Part shown: positions 32,330 through 41,287 of the stretch, piece by piece
Layout: every line of letters begins with the position of its first letter
Position numbering within the stretch: the first letter of the stretch is position 1
Origin: Streptomyces sp. TLI_235
GTDB taxonomy: Bacteria > Actinomycetota > Actinomycetes > Streptomycetales > Streptomycetaceae
DNA: 64,000 bases
Assembly (NCBI GenBank): GCA_002300355.1
Contig: NSGV01000004.1
Location: 1-64,000 of the forward strand
Direction: 5' to 3'
Position numbers and translations under genes: made by a program
The notes under the pieces: generated by a model
Told to the model about the DNA's origin: nothing
The model's input: the letters and a program-made list of their open reading frames with translations, nothing else
The model's database searches: none

Positions 32330-33166
32330 TCAGGCGCTGAGGACGCCGGTGCCGAGCAGGCCGAAGAGCAGGACGCCGATGACGACCCGGTACGCCACGA
32401 AGGCGTTGAAGGAGTGCTTGGCGACGTACTTGAGCAGCCAGGCGATCGAGGCGTAGGCGACGACGAAGGAGACCGCGGTGCCGACGACGAGCGGCAGCGG
32501 GTCGACGCCGGCGCCGAGCGCGTCCTTGAGCTCGTACAGGCCGGCGCCGGTGAGGGCCGGGATGCCGAGGAAGAAGGAGAGCCGGGTGGCGGCGACCCGC
32601 TCGAGGTCGAGCATCAGGCCGGCCGACATGGTGGCGCCGGAGCGGGAGAAGCCGGGGAAGAGCAGGGCGAGGATCTGGGCCGAGCCGACGATCATCGCGT
32701 CCTTGAGGCCGGTGTCGTCCTCGCCGCGCTTGAGGCGGCTCATCTGGTCGGCCGCCCACATCACGGCGCTGCCGACGATCAGCGAGCCGGCGACCACCCA
32801 CAGGGAGGCGAGCGGGCCCTCGATCAGCGGCTTGGCGGCGAGGCCGACGACCACGATCGGGATCGTCGCGTAGATCACCCACCAGGCGAACTTGTAGTCG
32901 TGGTGGTACCGCTCCTCCTTGTTCACCAGGCCGCGGCCCCAGGCGCCGACGATCCGGGTGATGTCCTTGAGGAAGTAGAGCAGCACGGCCGCGATCGCGC
33001 CGACCTGGATGACGGCGGTGAAGCCGACCACCGACTTGTCGTCCACCGGGATGCCCATCAGGCCCTCGGTGATCTTCAGATGGCCCGTGGAGGAGATCGG
33101 CAGGAACTCCGTCACTCCCTCCACCACGCCGAGGACGACGGCTTGACCGACGGTGATCACGCTCAC
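32330..33166 (-). CDS. uppP: Undecaprenyl-diphosphatase UppP (BacA)
   Basis: 278 residues from GTG 33166, which follows GGGAAGG. Family motifs are intact: EGVTEFLPISSTGHL near the N-terminus and PGFSRSGATMSAG in the second half, with about eight membrane helices. It removes the distal phosphate from undecaprenyl diphosphate so the carrier lipid can be reused; extra dosage gives bacitracin tolerance. The promoter carries a BlaI-type box whose TACATT is the likely -10. Confidence 0.95.
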   Translation of the reverse strand: MSVITVGQAVVLGVVEGVTEFLPISSTGHLKITEGLMGIPVDDKSVVGFTAVIQVGAIAAVLLYFLKDITRIVGAWGRGLVNKEERYHHDYKFAWWVIYATIPIVVVGLAAKPLIEGPLASLWVVAGSLIVGSAVMWAADQMSRLKRGEDDTGLKDAMIVGSAQILALLFPGFSRSGATMSAGLMLDLERVAATRLSFFLGIPALTGAGLYELKDALGAGVDPLPLVVGTAVSFVVAYASIAWLLKYVAKHSFNAFVAYRVVIGVLLFGLLGTGVLSA

Positions 33167-33190
33167 GTGGACCCTTCCCGGATCTTTCCC

Positions 33191-33231
33191 TGCGGGCGGG
33201 CCTCCGCCCGCACGTCTACGAGAATGTAGAC
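33191..33231 (-). promoter_or_regulatory. uppP promoter: BlaI-type box and 5' UTR hairpin
   Basis: Read on the minus strand the box at 33231-33214 is GTCTACATTCTCGTAGAC, 48 bases before the start. A TGCGGGCGG/CCGCCCGCA hairpin (33191-33212) lies between the box and the start codon. TGGACC lies 18 bases before TACATT as a possible -35. Confidence 0.7.
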
Positions 33232-33366
33232 GTCCTGGGCGGCGCAGGTCCACCCGGGTCGGCGTGTCACCCGCACGGCCCGGCGGAGTTGCGCGCGGCG
33301 TGCCGCTCCGGTGGGTAGGGATGAGGCATTCGCACGGTGCACAGGCGCACTCAGGAGGAGACAGTG

Positions 33367-34779
33367 ATGCCACCGGCGCAGAACCCGCCGACGCCGCAGA
33401 CCCCCGCCGCCCCGCAGACCCCCGACACGCCGCAGACCCCTGCCCGGAAGCCCCTCGACACCCGGAAGACCCCCGCCGCGGACACCGCCCCCGCGTCCCA
33501 CGAGCCGCCCGCCGCCGAGGACGCCCAGGTGATCGTGGTGGGCGCGGGGCCCGCCGGATCGTCCACCGCCGTGCACCTGGCCCGCGCCGGCGTGGACGTC
33601 CTGCTGCTGGAGAAGAGCCAGTTCCCGCGCGACAAGGTCTGCGGCGACGGCCTGACCCCGCGCGGCGTCCACCAGCTCCTCCGCATGGGCCTCGACATCG
33701 ACGCACCCGGCTGGACCCGCTCGCGCGGCATGCGCTGGGTCTGCGGCGGCCGCCAGGTCACCATCGACTGGCCCGACCTCGGCCGCTACCCCGACTTCGG
33801 CCTCACCCGCAGCCGCCACGACTTCGACGACATCCTCGCCCGGCACGCCGAGGCCTCCGGCGCCCGGCTGCGCCTCGGCGTCAAGGCCACCGGCCCGCTC
33901 ACCGACCGGGCCGGACGGATCACCGGCGTCACCGCCACCGGCCCCGACGGCAGACCGGTGACCTACCGCGCCCCGCTCGTCATCGCCGCCGAAGGCGCCT
34001 CCGCCCGCACCGCCCTCGCCATGGGCCTCGAACGAGACGCGGGCCGCCCGCTCGCCACCGCCGCCCGCCGCTACTACCTGAACGACGAGCTCTCCAAGGA
34101 CGAGTACCTGGAGCTGTGGGCCGACCTCCGCTGCGCCCGCACCGGCCGCGACCTGCCCGGCTACGGCTGGATCTTCCCGCTCGGCGACGGCCGGGTCAAC
34201 GTCGGTCTCGGCGCCCTGCCGCACCGCGACGGCACCGGCACCGACCTGCGCGCCACCCTCGACCAGTGGCTCGCCCGGCTGCCCCGCCAGTGGGACCTCA
34301 GCGAGCAGAGCGCCGACTCGCCGCTGCGCAGCGCCGCCCTGCCCATGGGCTTCAACCGCCATCCCCAGTACAGCCGCGGCCTGCTGCTGGTCGGCGACAG
34401 CGCCGGCATGATCAGCCCCTGGAGCGGCGAGGGCATCGCCCAGGCCATGGAGGCCGCCGAGGTCGCCGCCGACACCGTCGTGCTGGCCCTCACCCGCCCC
34501 GACGGACACCGACGCGAGCAGGCCCTGCACCGCTACCCGGCCGAGATGCGGCGCCGCTGGGGCCGGTACTACCGGCTCGGCAACACCGCCGGCGACCTCG
34601 TCTTCAGCCGCTTCGGCTACCGGCCGATCCTCAACCAGTACGTGATGGCCCGGCCCGGCCTCATCGCCTCGCTCGCCCGGCTGCTCACCCACCTGATGGA
34701 GGAGCCGCCGCGCGACACCGCGGACCACGTCCTGAACGCCCTGGTCCGGGCCGTGCCGCTGCACCGCCGCCGCCACTGA
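33367..34779 (+). CDS. Geranylgeranyl reductase family FAD oxidoreductase
   Basis: 470 residues. The first 45 are Pro/Thr-rich with repeated TPQTP units and look disordered. Then the FAD fold: VIVVGAGPAGSSTAVHLARAG, KVCGDGLTPRG, and GDSAGMISPWSGEGIAQAM. The family saturates isoprenoid double bonds (geranylgeranyl chains, menaquinone tails, archaeal lipids). The natural substrate is not shown here. It converges on a phytoene synthase family gene, so an isoprenoid role is likely. ATG 33367; GTG three bases earlier. Confidence 0.88.
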   Translation: MPPAQNPPTPQTPAAPQTPDTPQTPARKPLDTRKTPAADTAPASHEPPAAEDAQVIVVGAGPAGSSTAVHLARAGVDVLLLEKSQFPRDKVCGDGLTPRGVHQLLRMGLDIDAPGWTRSRGMRWVCGGRQVTIDWPDLGRYPDFGLTRSRHDFDDILARHAEASGARLRLGVKATGPLTDRAGRITGVTATGPDGRPVTYRAPLVIAAEGASARTALAMGLERDAGRPLATAARRYYLNDELSKDEYLELWADLRCARTGRDLPGYGWIFPLGDGRVNVGLGALPHRDGTGTDLRATLDQWLARLPRQWDLSEQSADSPLRSAALPMGFNRHPQYSRGLLLVGDSAGMISPWSGEGIAQAMEAAEVAADTVVLALTRPDGHRREQALHRYPAEMRRRWGRYYRLGNTAGDLVFSRFGYRPILNQYVMARPGLIASLARLLTHLMEEPPRDTADHVLNALVRAVPLHRRRH

Positions 34780-34829
34780 GCCCAGGCCGGGACCGAACCC
34801 GCCGTCCGGGACCGTCCGGGGCTGCCCGG

Positions 34830-34862
34830 GGCCGCCGCCGTCCGTGCCGGGCGGCGGTGGCC
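34830..34862. terminator. Hairpin between the two isoprenoid genes
   Basis: GGCCGCCGCC and GGCGGTGGCC form a 10-base stem with one wobble pair between convergent stops. Confidence 0.45.
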
Positions 34863-34884
34863 GAGGAGGGCGGCCAGGGCGCGG

Positions 34885-35889
34885 TCAGTCCCGACCCGGG
34901 GTCTGACGGCCGGCCAGCCGGTCGTGCTCGAGCTCCCGGTCGTCCGGGCGCCGGGCCGCGGCCAGCAGGCCCAGCAGCCCCCACGCCGAGTCCCGCACCG
35001 GGCCCTCCACGATGCCCGCCCCGGCCCGGCGGACCGCCGCCAGCCGCCGGCGCGCCAGCCGCAGCGCCATCCGGCTCAGCGGCCGGTACTCCGCGGGCAC
35101 CTCCAGGATCGCGTCGGCCTGCAGCAGCGCCTTCTCCGCGAGGTCCGCGAGGTGCGCCACCAGCTGCTCCACGCCGTCGGTGCGCCGCCCGGCCGCCAGC
35201 TCCGCCCGGGTCACCCCGTGGTCCCGCAGCGTCTGCTCGGGCAGGTACAGCCGGCCCCCGTGCAGGTCCTCGGCGAGGTCGATGAGGAAGTCCAGCCGCT
35301 GCCAGGCGTCGGCGAGCGCCCGTCCGGCCGCGGTGTACCGCTCGTCCCCGCCGCCGACGTGCACCAGTCCGGCGGTGAGCATGGTGAACGGCCAGGAGAG
35401 CCGGTCGATGTAGTCCTGGTGGTCCGCCTCGCCGGCGAAGCCGGTGAACACCAGGTCCGCCCCGGCACCGGCCAGGTAGTCCTCGATCCAGTGCCCGGGC
35501 AGCCGGCGCAGCCGCGCGGAGTGCGCGAAGGCGCGGGCCAGCGGCTGCGAGCACGCCCCACCGGCCATCGCCGCGCGGACCTGCTCCCGCCACCGGGCGA
35601 AGCGCTCGGCGCGGACCTCGGGCGCGCCCCGGTCGCAGAGGTCGTCCGTCCAGCAGGCGAAGGCGTAGCCGGCGACGGCGTGCGGCTGGTACGCCGGGAC
35701 GCCCAGCAGCCGGACCGCCGCGAACAGGGCGGGCTCCCGGCGGCGCAGGAACCGGGCGGCCGCCGCGTAGTCCCGGGCGTGCGCCGCACCGCCCGCACCG
35801 TCGACGGGACGCCCGACACCGGCCACGTCGGCGGGACGCCCGACACCGTCCACCCCGGCCTCGATCAGACACCGTCGCCACGAATACAC
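34885..35889 (-). CDS. Squalene/phytoene synthase family protein
   Basis: 334 residues from GTG 35889; the first about 35 are low-complexity with repeated VGRP units, and the real start may be later. All-helical prenyl synthase fold: RDYAAAARFLRRREPALFAA, first metal site as CWTDDLCDRG, and second as FLIDLAEDLHGGRLYLPEQ. Both aspartate-rich motifs are present, so head-to-head prenyl coupling is plausible. No desaturase (CrtI) or squalene-hopene cyclase is nearby. Confidence 0.85.
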   Translation of the reverse strand: MYSWRRCLIEAGVDGVGRPADVAGVGRPVDGAGGAAHARDYAAAARFLRRREPALFAAVRLLGVPAYQPHAVAGYAFACWTDDLCDRGAPEVRAERFARWREQVRAAMAGGACSQPLARAFAHSARLRRLPGHWIEDYLAGAGADLVFTGFAGEADHQDYIDRLSWPFTMLTAGLVHVGGGDERYTAAGRALADAWQRLDFLIDLAEDLHGGRLYLPEQTLRDHGVTRAELAAGRRTDGVEQLVAHLADLAEKALLQADAILEVPAEYRPLSRMALRLARRRLAAVRRAGAGIVEGPVRDSAWGLLGLLAAARRPDDRELEHDRLAGRQTPGRD

Positions 35890-36045
35890 CCGGACACCTC
35901 TCCACCCGCCGCACAGGAACGCCCCCCATGATCGGTGACGCCCCGCGGCCGGGTCGCACCGGGCCTCCCCACCTGCGGTTTCCGGCCCGTCCGGGCACGC
36001 TGGACCGAGCCCCCGCGCGGCCGGCGCGGGAGCGGCGCCCCCGGC

Positions 36046-36237
36046 TCAGTCCGGTTCGTCGTCCTTGGTCGGCGGGTGCGGGTAGACCGTGGACGACGGG
36101 CCGACGAGGTCGTCGTCGCCGCCGTACAGGTCGTCCGCCGGCTTGTGCGCGGACGGGCGGTGGTGGACAGGCGAGGCCTCGAAGGCGGACTCGGGGTCCG
36201 CGTCGGCCGGCCGGTGTTCTGCGGGATTGGTACTCAT
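36046..36237 (-). CDS. Small acidic hypothetical protein
   Basis: 63 residues from ATG 36237, starting MSTNPAEHRPADADPES and rich in Asp, Pro and His. No domain recognised; likely disordered. Amino-acid mix differs from that of a chance frame at this GC (many Asp/Glu/Tyr), which supports coding. Confidence 0.55.
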   Translation of the reverse strand: MSTNPAEHRPADADPESAFEASPVHHRPSAHKPADDLYGGDDDLVGPSSTVYPHPPTKDDEPD

Positions 36238-36336
36238 CGGACTCTCCGCCCCTGCTGGTCCCGGTGCTCCCGATGCTACGCCGCGCCCGCGCCGCTGCCC
36301 GCGGGCGGCGACCACCCCGCGGTCGCCGCCCGGCGC

Positions 36337-37038
36337 TCACGCGCAGTCCGGGTGCCCCCAGCTCTCGCCGACCCGGGTGATGGTCTCGCCCCGCCCGTAC
36401 CCGCGACCGCACGGGCAGGTGCCGGCGAAGCGCGCGGCCAGCGTGCGGCGGCCCGAGCCGGCCGGCGCGGAGCCGGCGCCCGTCCCCGCGGAGGCGGCCG
36501 GACGGGAGGTCCGGGGCCGGCGCGGGGCGCGGGCCGGCCGCTCCGCCACCGGATCGGGCTCCGGCAGGTCGGCCGCGGTGCCCTCGGCGCCCTGCTGGGT
36601 GCGCGCGGCGTCGCTGGCAGCCTTGTCGGCGACGGCGTTCAGCGGGTCGCCGTCCACCCGGTGCGCGGCCACGTGCACGAAGGCGACGTCCCGGTCGGCG
36701 AGCAGCGCGTCGATCCGCTGGATCAGCTCCTTGTTGGCCACCGGGGAGCCCGAGGCCGTCCGCCAGCCGTTGCGCTTCCAGCCCGGCAGCCACTTGGTCA
36801 CGGCGTCCCTGGTGTACGTGCTGTCCAGCCGTACCTCCAGCGGGACCGCCGGGTCGGTGGCGGACAACAGCCGCTCCAGGGCGGTCAGTTCGCCGATGTT
36901 GTTGGTGCTGCGCCCGAGCGCGCCGGACTGCCAGCGCTGCGGGGCGCCCTCGGTGTCGGCCAGGACCCAGGCCCATCCGGCAGGACCGGGATTCCCCTTG
37001 GCGGCACCGTCGCAGGCTGCAATGACTCGTTCGACCAT
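36337..37038 (-). CDS. Ribonuclease HI with C-terminal Cys/His tail
   Basis: 233 residues. RNase H fold at 1-145 with Asp10 (ACDGAAKGNPG), Glu50 (NNIGEL), Asp72 (RLDSTYT), His126 and Asp138. It cuts RNA in RNA-DNA hybrids. A linker rich in Pro, Ala and Arg (150-200) leads to CPCGRGYGRGET...GHPDC, a likely zinc knuckle seen in actinobacterial RNase H proteins. ATG 37038. Confidence 0.92.
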   Translation of the reverse strand: MVERVIAACDGAAKGNPGPAGWAWVLADTEGAPQRWQSGALGRSTNNIGELTALERLLSATDPAVPLEVRLDSTYTRDAVTKWLPGWKRNGWRTASGSPVANKELIQRIDALLADRDVAFVHVAAHRVDGDPLNAVADKAASDAARTQQGAEGTAADLPEPDPVAERPARAPRRPRTSRPAASAGTGAGSAPAGSGRRTLAARFAGTCPCGRGYGRGETITRVGESWGHPDCA

Positions 37039-37435
37039 GCCCCGATCCTTTCATCGGCCGGGCGGTGCTCGGCACCACCACCGCGGCGTCGGCATGTTCC
37101 GCGCACGAGATCGATTTCCGGCCAATCTTGCCGTGCGGGCCGGGGTCTGGACCTCTGCGGGCCCGCCGGACGGGGCCGAGCAGGGCGAAGACCGCGCCGC
37201 TCCGGCCGGTCCGGGCGGTTGCGGTCCGGCGGCGGGCGTCCGGATGCGGCGGGCTGGGCGGGAGTCGTCCGGATATGGGCGTGGCCACTTCGCGCAGCTC
37301 GGCGCGGCTCGGTGGCCCCGCCGAACGGCCTTTTCCGCCCGGGTGGTTGACCCTCTTGAAGCGGCCATGGCAGGTTCGTGCGGCCCGCGTGCGCAACCGG
37401 TCGCGCGTTCGGCACATCCCCCACAAGGAGACCCC

Positions 37436-38983
37436 ATGTTCAAGGGACTCGCCGCCGGAATCGGCGCGGTCGCGGTCGCCGCCGGCACCCTGACCGCGGC
37501 AGCCGCGCCCGCCCACGCCGTCCAGGCGGGCGATCTGACGGCCACCATCGCGCTGAGCAACTGCTCCGCCTCGCTCGTCCGGTACCCCACATCGGTCGAC
37601 ACCGACCGCGCGATGATGCTCACCAACGGCCACTGCCTGCCCACCATGCCCGCCTCGGGCGTGGTCATCCAGAACCAGACCGCCAGTCGCAGCGGCACCC
37701 TGCTCAGCGGCACCGGCTCCTCGCTCGGCACCGTCCAGGCCGACAAGGTGCTGTACGCCACCATGACCGGCACCGACGTGGCGCTCTACCAGTTGACCGA
37801 CACCTTCTCCTCGATCGGCAGCAAGTACGGCGTCACCGCGCTGACCATCAGCGACACCCACCCGGTCGACGGCTCGTCGATGTTCATACCGTCCTCGTAC
37901 TGGAAGCAGACCTGGAACTGCTCCATCAACGGCTTCGTCGCCACCCTGCGCGAGGACGAGTGGACCTGGCACGACTCGCTCCGCTACAGCGCCGGCTGCA
38001 ACACCACGCACGGCACCTCCGGTTCGCCGATCGTCGACGCCGCCTCCAAGAAGGTCGTCGGCATCAACAACACCGGCAACGACGACGGCGCCATGTGCAC
38101 CCTCAACAACCCGTGCGAGGTGGCCGCCGACGGCACCACCACCGCCACCAAGGGCCAGAGCTACGGTGAGGAGACCTACTGGTTCACCACCTGCCTCGGC
38201 ACGGGACGGGCGATCGACCTCAACGTCGCCGGCTGCCTGCTCACCAAGCCCGCCGGCAGCGGCACCGTCACGGTGACCAACCCGGGCAACCAGAGCACGG
38301 TGGTCAACGGCACCGCCAACCTGCAGATCTCGGCCTCCGGCGGCACCGCCCCGCTCACCTTCAGTGCCACCGGCCTGCCGACCGGACTGTCCATCAGCAG
38401 CTCCGGCAAGATCACCGGCACCGCGACGGCCGCCGGCACCTACAACGTGACCGTCACCGCCAAGGACGCCGCCAACAAGACCGGCACCACCAGCTTCACC
38501 TGGACGGTCACCACCACCGGCGGCACCTGCACCCCGGCCCAGCTGCTCGGCAACGCCGGCTTCGAGTCCGGCACCGCCGCCCCCTGGACGACCAGCAGCG
38601 GCGTCGTCGACAACTCCGCCTCCCAGGCCGCCCACTCCGGCTCCTGGAAGGCCTGGCTGAACGGCTACGGCTCCTCCCACACGGACAGCGCCGCGCAGAC
38701 CGTCACGATCCCGGCCGGCTGCAAGGCCACGCTCAGCTACTGGCTGCACGTCGACACGGCGGAGACCACCACCTCCACCGCGTACGACAAGCTGACGGTC
38801 ACCGTCAACGGCACCACCGTCGCCACCTGGTCGAACCTCAACAAGGCGACCGGCTACAGCCAGAAGACCGTCGACCTGTCGGCCTACGCCGGCCAGTCCG
38901 TCACCCTGAAGTTCAACGGCGTCGAGGACTCCTCGCTGCAGACCAGCTTCGTGATCGACGACACCGCCATCCAGACCAGCTGA
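37436..38983 (+). CDS. Secreted trypsin-like serine protease with Ig-like and jelly-roll domains
   Basis: 515 residues. Signal peptide 1-28 ending AHA. Protease domain about 30-270 with His66 (TNGHC), Asp114 (GTDVALYQL) and Ser195 (HGTSGSP). A putative-Ig (He_PIG) domain follows at about 280-360 (NPGNQSTVVNGTANL, FSATGLPTGLSISSSG), then a C-terminal beta domain at about 365-515 (LLGNAGFESGTAAPW, VTLKFNGVEDSS), of the kind that binds sugars or aids secretion. ATG 37436 follows AAGGAG. Confidence 0.9.
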   Translation: MFKGLAAGIGAVAVAAGTLTAAAAPAHAVQAGDLTATIALSNCSASLVRYPTSVDTDRAMMLTNGHCLPTMPASGVVIQNQTASRSGTLLSGTGSSLGTVQADKVLYATMTGTDVALYQLTDTFSSIGSKYGVTALTISDTHPVDGSSMFIPSSYWKQTWNCSINGFVATLREDEWTWHDSLRYSAGCNTTHGTSGSPIVDAASKKVVGINNTGNDDGAMCTLNNPCEVAADGTTTATKGQSYGEETYWFTTCLGTGRAIDLNVAGCLLTKPAGSGTVTVTNPGNQSTVVNGTANLQISASGGTAPLTFSATGLPTGLSISSSGKITGTATAAGTYNVTVTAKDAANKTGTTSFTWTVTTTGGTCTPAQLLGNAGFESGTAAPWTTSSGVVDNSASQAAHSGSWKAWLNGYGSSHTDSAAQTVTIPAGCKATLSYWLHVDTAETTTSTAYDKLTVTVNGTTVATWSNLNKATGYSQKTVDLSAYAGQSVTLKFNGVEDSSLQTSFVIDDTAIQTS

Positions 38984-39000
38984 CAGGCACGTCGAACAGG

Positions 39001-39032
39001 ACGGGCCCGGCCGCACCCGCGGCCGGGCCCGT
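39001..39032. terminator. Bidirectional terminator, protease / PPDK-like gene
   Basis: 14-base perfect arms (ACGGGCCCGGCCGC and complement) around a 4-base loop between convergent genes. Confidence 0.85.
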
Positions 39033-39064
39033 TCCCGTCCCCCCGGCCGTCCCGCCCCTGGCCG

Positions 39065-40615
39065 TCACATCCCGGGACGCAGGACGGCGTGCGCCGCAGC
39101 GAGACGCTCCACCGCACCCCCGTGCGCCGAGCCACCGCCGGACACCTCGTCGGCCCAGCCGAGAAGGCGCCGCAGATACGGGTCCTCCGCGGCCGCCACC
39201 ACCGGCCGGGCACCGAGCGCGACCTCGCCACCGGTGCCGTCCACGGTGACCACCGCGCCCTCCGCGACCGTCCGCCCGCCGACCCGCAGCCGACCGCCCG
39301 GCACGTCGACCACCAGCCCGGCCACACCCACCACGGCCGGCAGGCCCATCGACCGCGCCACCACCGCGGCATGGCTCGCCGGCCCGCCGAGGGCCGTCAC
39401 CACACCCGCCGCGGCCGCCAGGCCGTGCAGGTCCAGCGGCGAGGTCTGCGGACGCACCAGCACGACCGGCCCGTTCGCCGCCATCCGGACGGCCGCGTCG
39501 GCCGTCACCGCGACCCGCCCCGCCGCCACACCCGGGGACGCACCCCGACCGCGGGCCAGTAGCCCCCCGCCGCCGACGGGCGCCATCCGCGGCGCACCGG
39601 CAGCCCGCAGCTGCCCGGGTGCGACCCTGAGCAGGGCCTCCGACCGCCCGATCACCCCGCGGTCGGCGAGGTCCACCGCGACCCGCACCCCCGCCGCGCC
39701 GGCGAAGCGCCCGGGCCGCATCTGCAACAGCCACAGCCGGCCCGACTCGAAGGTGAACTCCAGGTAGCAGGCGTCCCGGCAGTGCCGCTCGATTCGCTCC
39801 GACGCACCCCGCAGTTCCGCCAGGACCCGCGGCTCCCGCCCCGCCAGGTCGGCCAGCGGCCGGACCGCGGCGCCCCCGGAGACGACGTCCTCGCCCTGAC
39901 GGCCCAGCAGGACGTCGCCGCAGAGCCCCGGTTCGCCGGTGCGCGGGTCCCGGCTGAACGCCACGCCGGTGCCGCTGCGCCCGTCGCGGTTGCCGAACAC
40001 CATCGCCTGGACGGTGACGGCGGTGCCGAGGCCCTCCGGGACGCCGTTCAGCGCGCGGTACGTCCGGGCCCGTGGGGAGTCCCAGGACCGGAACACGGCC
40101 CCGACCGCCCGCAGCAGCTGCTCCCGCGCGTCCGCCGGCACCGCGCCGGTGCCGTCGACGGCGGGCCCGGCGTCCACGGGCCGGCCGGCCACCGCGGCCG
40201 AGAGGCCGGTGAGCAGCCGCTGCCCGCAGTCGCGGACGAAGCCAGGCTGGCCGGTCTCGGCGGCCAGCCCCGCCGCGGCGTCCTCGGTGAGGCCGACGTT
40301 CAGCACCGTCGCCATCATGCCGGGCATCGGGACCTCGGCCCCCGAGCGGACGGCCACCAGCAGCGGACGCTCCGGCCCGCCGAAGCGCCGCCCGGTCGCC
40401 GCCTCCAGGCCGGCCACCGCGGCCGTGAGTTCGGCGGCGAGCCCGTCGGGCAGACGCCCCTCACGCAGGAAGGCCCGGCAGGCCGCCGTACCGATCACGA
40501 AACCCGGCGGCACCGGCAGGCCGAGCCGCCGCAGCGCCACCAGGCCGTGCGCCTTGCCGCCCAGGACCTCCGCCGACTCCGCGAGATCCGCCGACAGCGG
40601 GTGGATCCAGGTCAC
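39065..40615 (-). CDS. PPDK-like protein lacking the PEP/pyruvate barrel
   Basis: 516 residues, against about 880 for full pyruvate phosphate dikinase. ATP-grasp part: LGGKAHGLVALRRLGLPVPPG, VRSGAEVPMPGMMATVLNVGL, TVQAMVFGNRDGRSGTGVAFSRD. The swivelling phosphohistidine domain has the catalytic His near 413 in GGPASHAAVVARS. The C-terminal TIM barrel that binds pyruvate is absent. Like rifampin phosphotransferase-type proteins, it may phosphorylate another acceptor. GTG 40615 lies 6 bases after a -10, so the mRNA is probably leaderless. Confidence 0.85.
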   Translation of the reverse strand: MTWIHPLSADLAESAEVLGGKAHGLVALRRLGLPVPPGFVIGTAACRAFLREGRLPDGLAAELTAAVAGLEAATGRRFGGPERPLLVAVRSGAEVPMPGMMATVLNVGLTEDAAAGLAAETGQPGFVRDCGQRLLTGLSAAVAGRPVDAGPAVDGTGAVPADAREQLLRAVGAVFRSWDSPRARTYRALNGVPEGLGTAVTVQAMVFGNRDGRSGTGVAFSRDPRTGEPGLCGDVLLGRQGEDVVSGGAAVRPLADLAGREPRVLAELRGASERIERHCRDACYLEFTFESGRLWLLQMRPGRFAGAAGVRVAVDLADRGVIGRSEALLRVAPGQLRAAGAPRMAPVGGGGLLARGRGASPGVAAGRVAVTADAAVRMAANGPVVLVRPQTSPLDLHGLAAAAGVVTALGGPASHAAVVARSMGLPAVVGVAGLVVDVPGGRLRVGGRTVAEGAVVTVDGTGGEVALGARPVVAAAEDPYLRRLLGWADEVSGGGSAHGGAVERLAAAHAVLRPGM

Positions 40616-40632
40616 GGCTGTAGCATACGGGC
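40616..40632. promoter_or_regulatory. Symmetric bidirectional promoter with two leaderless starts
   Basis: TAGCATA (40621-40627) reads TAGCAT on the plus strand and TATGCT on the minus strand. Each hexamer is exactly 6 bases from a GTG start (40633 plus, 40615 minus). The whole intergenic region is 17 bases. Confidence 0.65.
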
Positions 40633-41259
40633 GTGCCCGATCTGCCCCACCGGACCAGCCCCGACCTGCTGGTACTCCACACCCTGCGCTGCACCGGATT
40701 CGCCGAACTGGCCCGGGTGGCGGCGGCCGCCGGCCTCCCGGAGGCCGACGCCGAATCGGAGCTGATCGACCTCGCGGTGGCCGGCCTGGTCACCCGGATC
40801 TCCGGCGCCTTCGGCGGCTGGGGTCCGACCGAGGCGGGCCGGGAGGCCGACGCCGAACGGATCGCGGCCGAACTCGCGTCCGCCGGCATCCGGCCGGCGG
40901 TCGAGCAGGCCTACGAGCGCTTCCTCGTCCTCAACCCGGAGCTGCTCGACCTCTGCACGGCCTGGCAGACCCGCCCGGTCGACGGCGCGATGGCCCTCAA
41001 CGACCACGCGGACTCCGCCTACGACACGCTCGTCCTGGCCCGGCTCACCGACCTCGACCGCCGCGCCGCCGAGGTGTGCGCCGAGCTGTCCGCCGCGCTG
41101 GAGCGTTTCGGGCGCTACCGCCACCGCCTGGCCGACGCCCTCGCCCGCGCGCAGACCGGCGAGCTCGCCGCCGTGACGGAGACCACCGACTCGTACCACG
41201 CCGTCTGGTTCCAGCTCCACGAGGACCTGCTCACCACCCTCGGCATCCCGCGGCACTGA
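40633..41259 (+). CDS. Regulator-like protein divergent from the PPDK-like gene
   Basis: 208 residues, all helical. N-terminal winged-helix-like part (LVLHTLRCTGFAELARVAAA, ESELIDLAVAGLVTRISG, WGPTEAGREADA) and a C-terminal helical domain (DLCTAWQTRPVDGAMALND). No named family recalled; it is a frequent actinobacterial neighbour of PEP-utilising proteins. Its start shares a -10 with the PPDK-like gene, so the two are linked in expression. Confidence 0.7.
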   Translation: MPDLPHRTSPDLLVLHTLRCTGFAELARVAAAAGLPEADAESELIDLAVAGLVTRISGAFGGWGPTEAGREADAERIAAELASAGIRPAVEQAYERFLVLNPELLDLCTAWQTRPVDGAMALNDHADSAYDTLVLARLTDLDRRAAEVCAELSAALERFGRYRHRLADALARAQTGELAAVTETTDSYHAVWFQLHEDLLTTLGIPRH

Positions 41260-41287
41260 CCGCGGGCGCCCGCCGCCACGGACGTGC

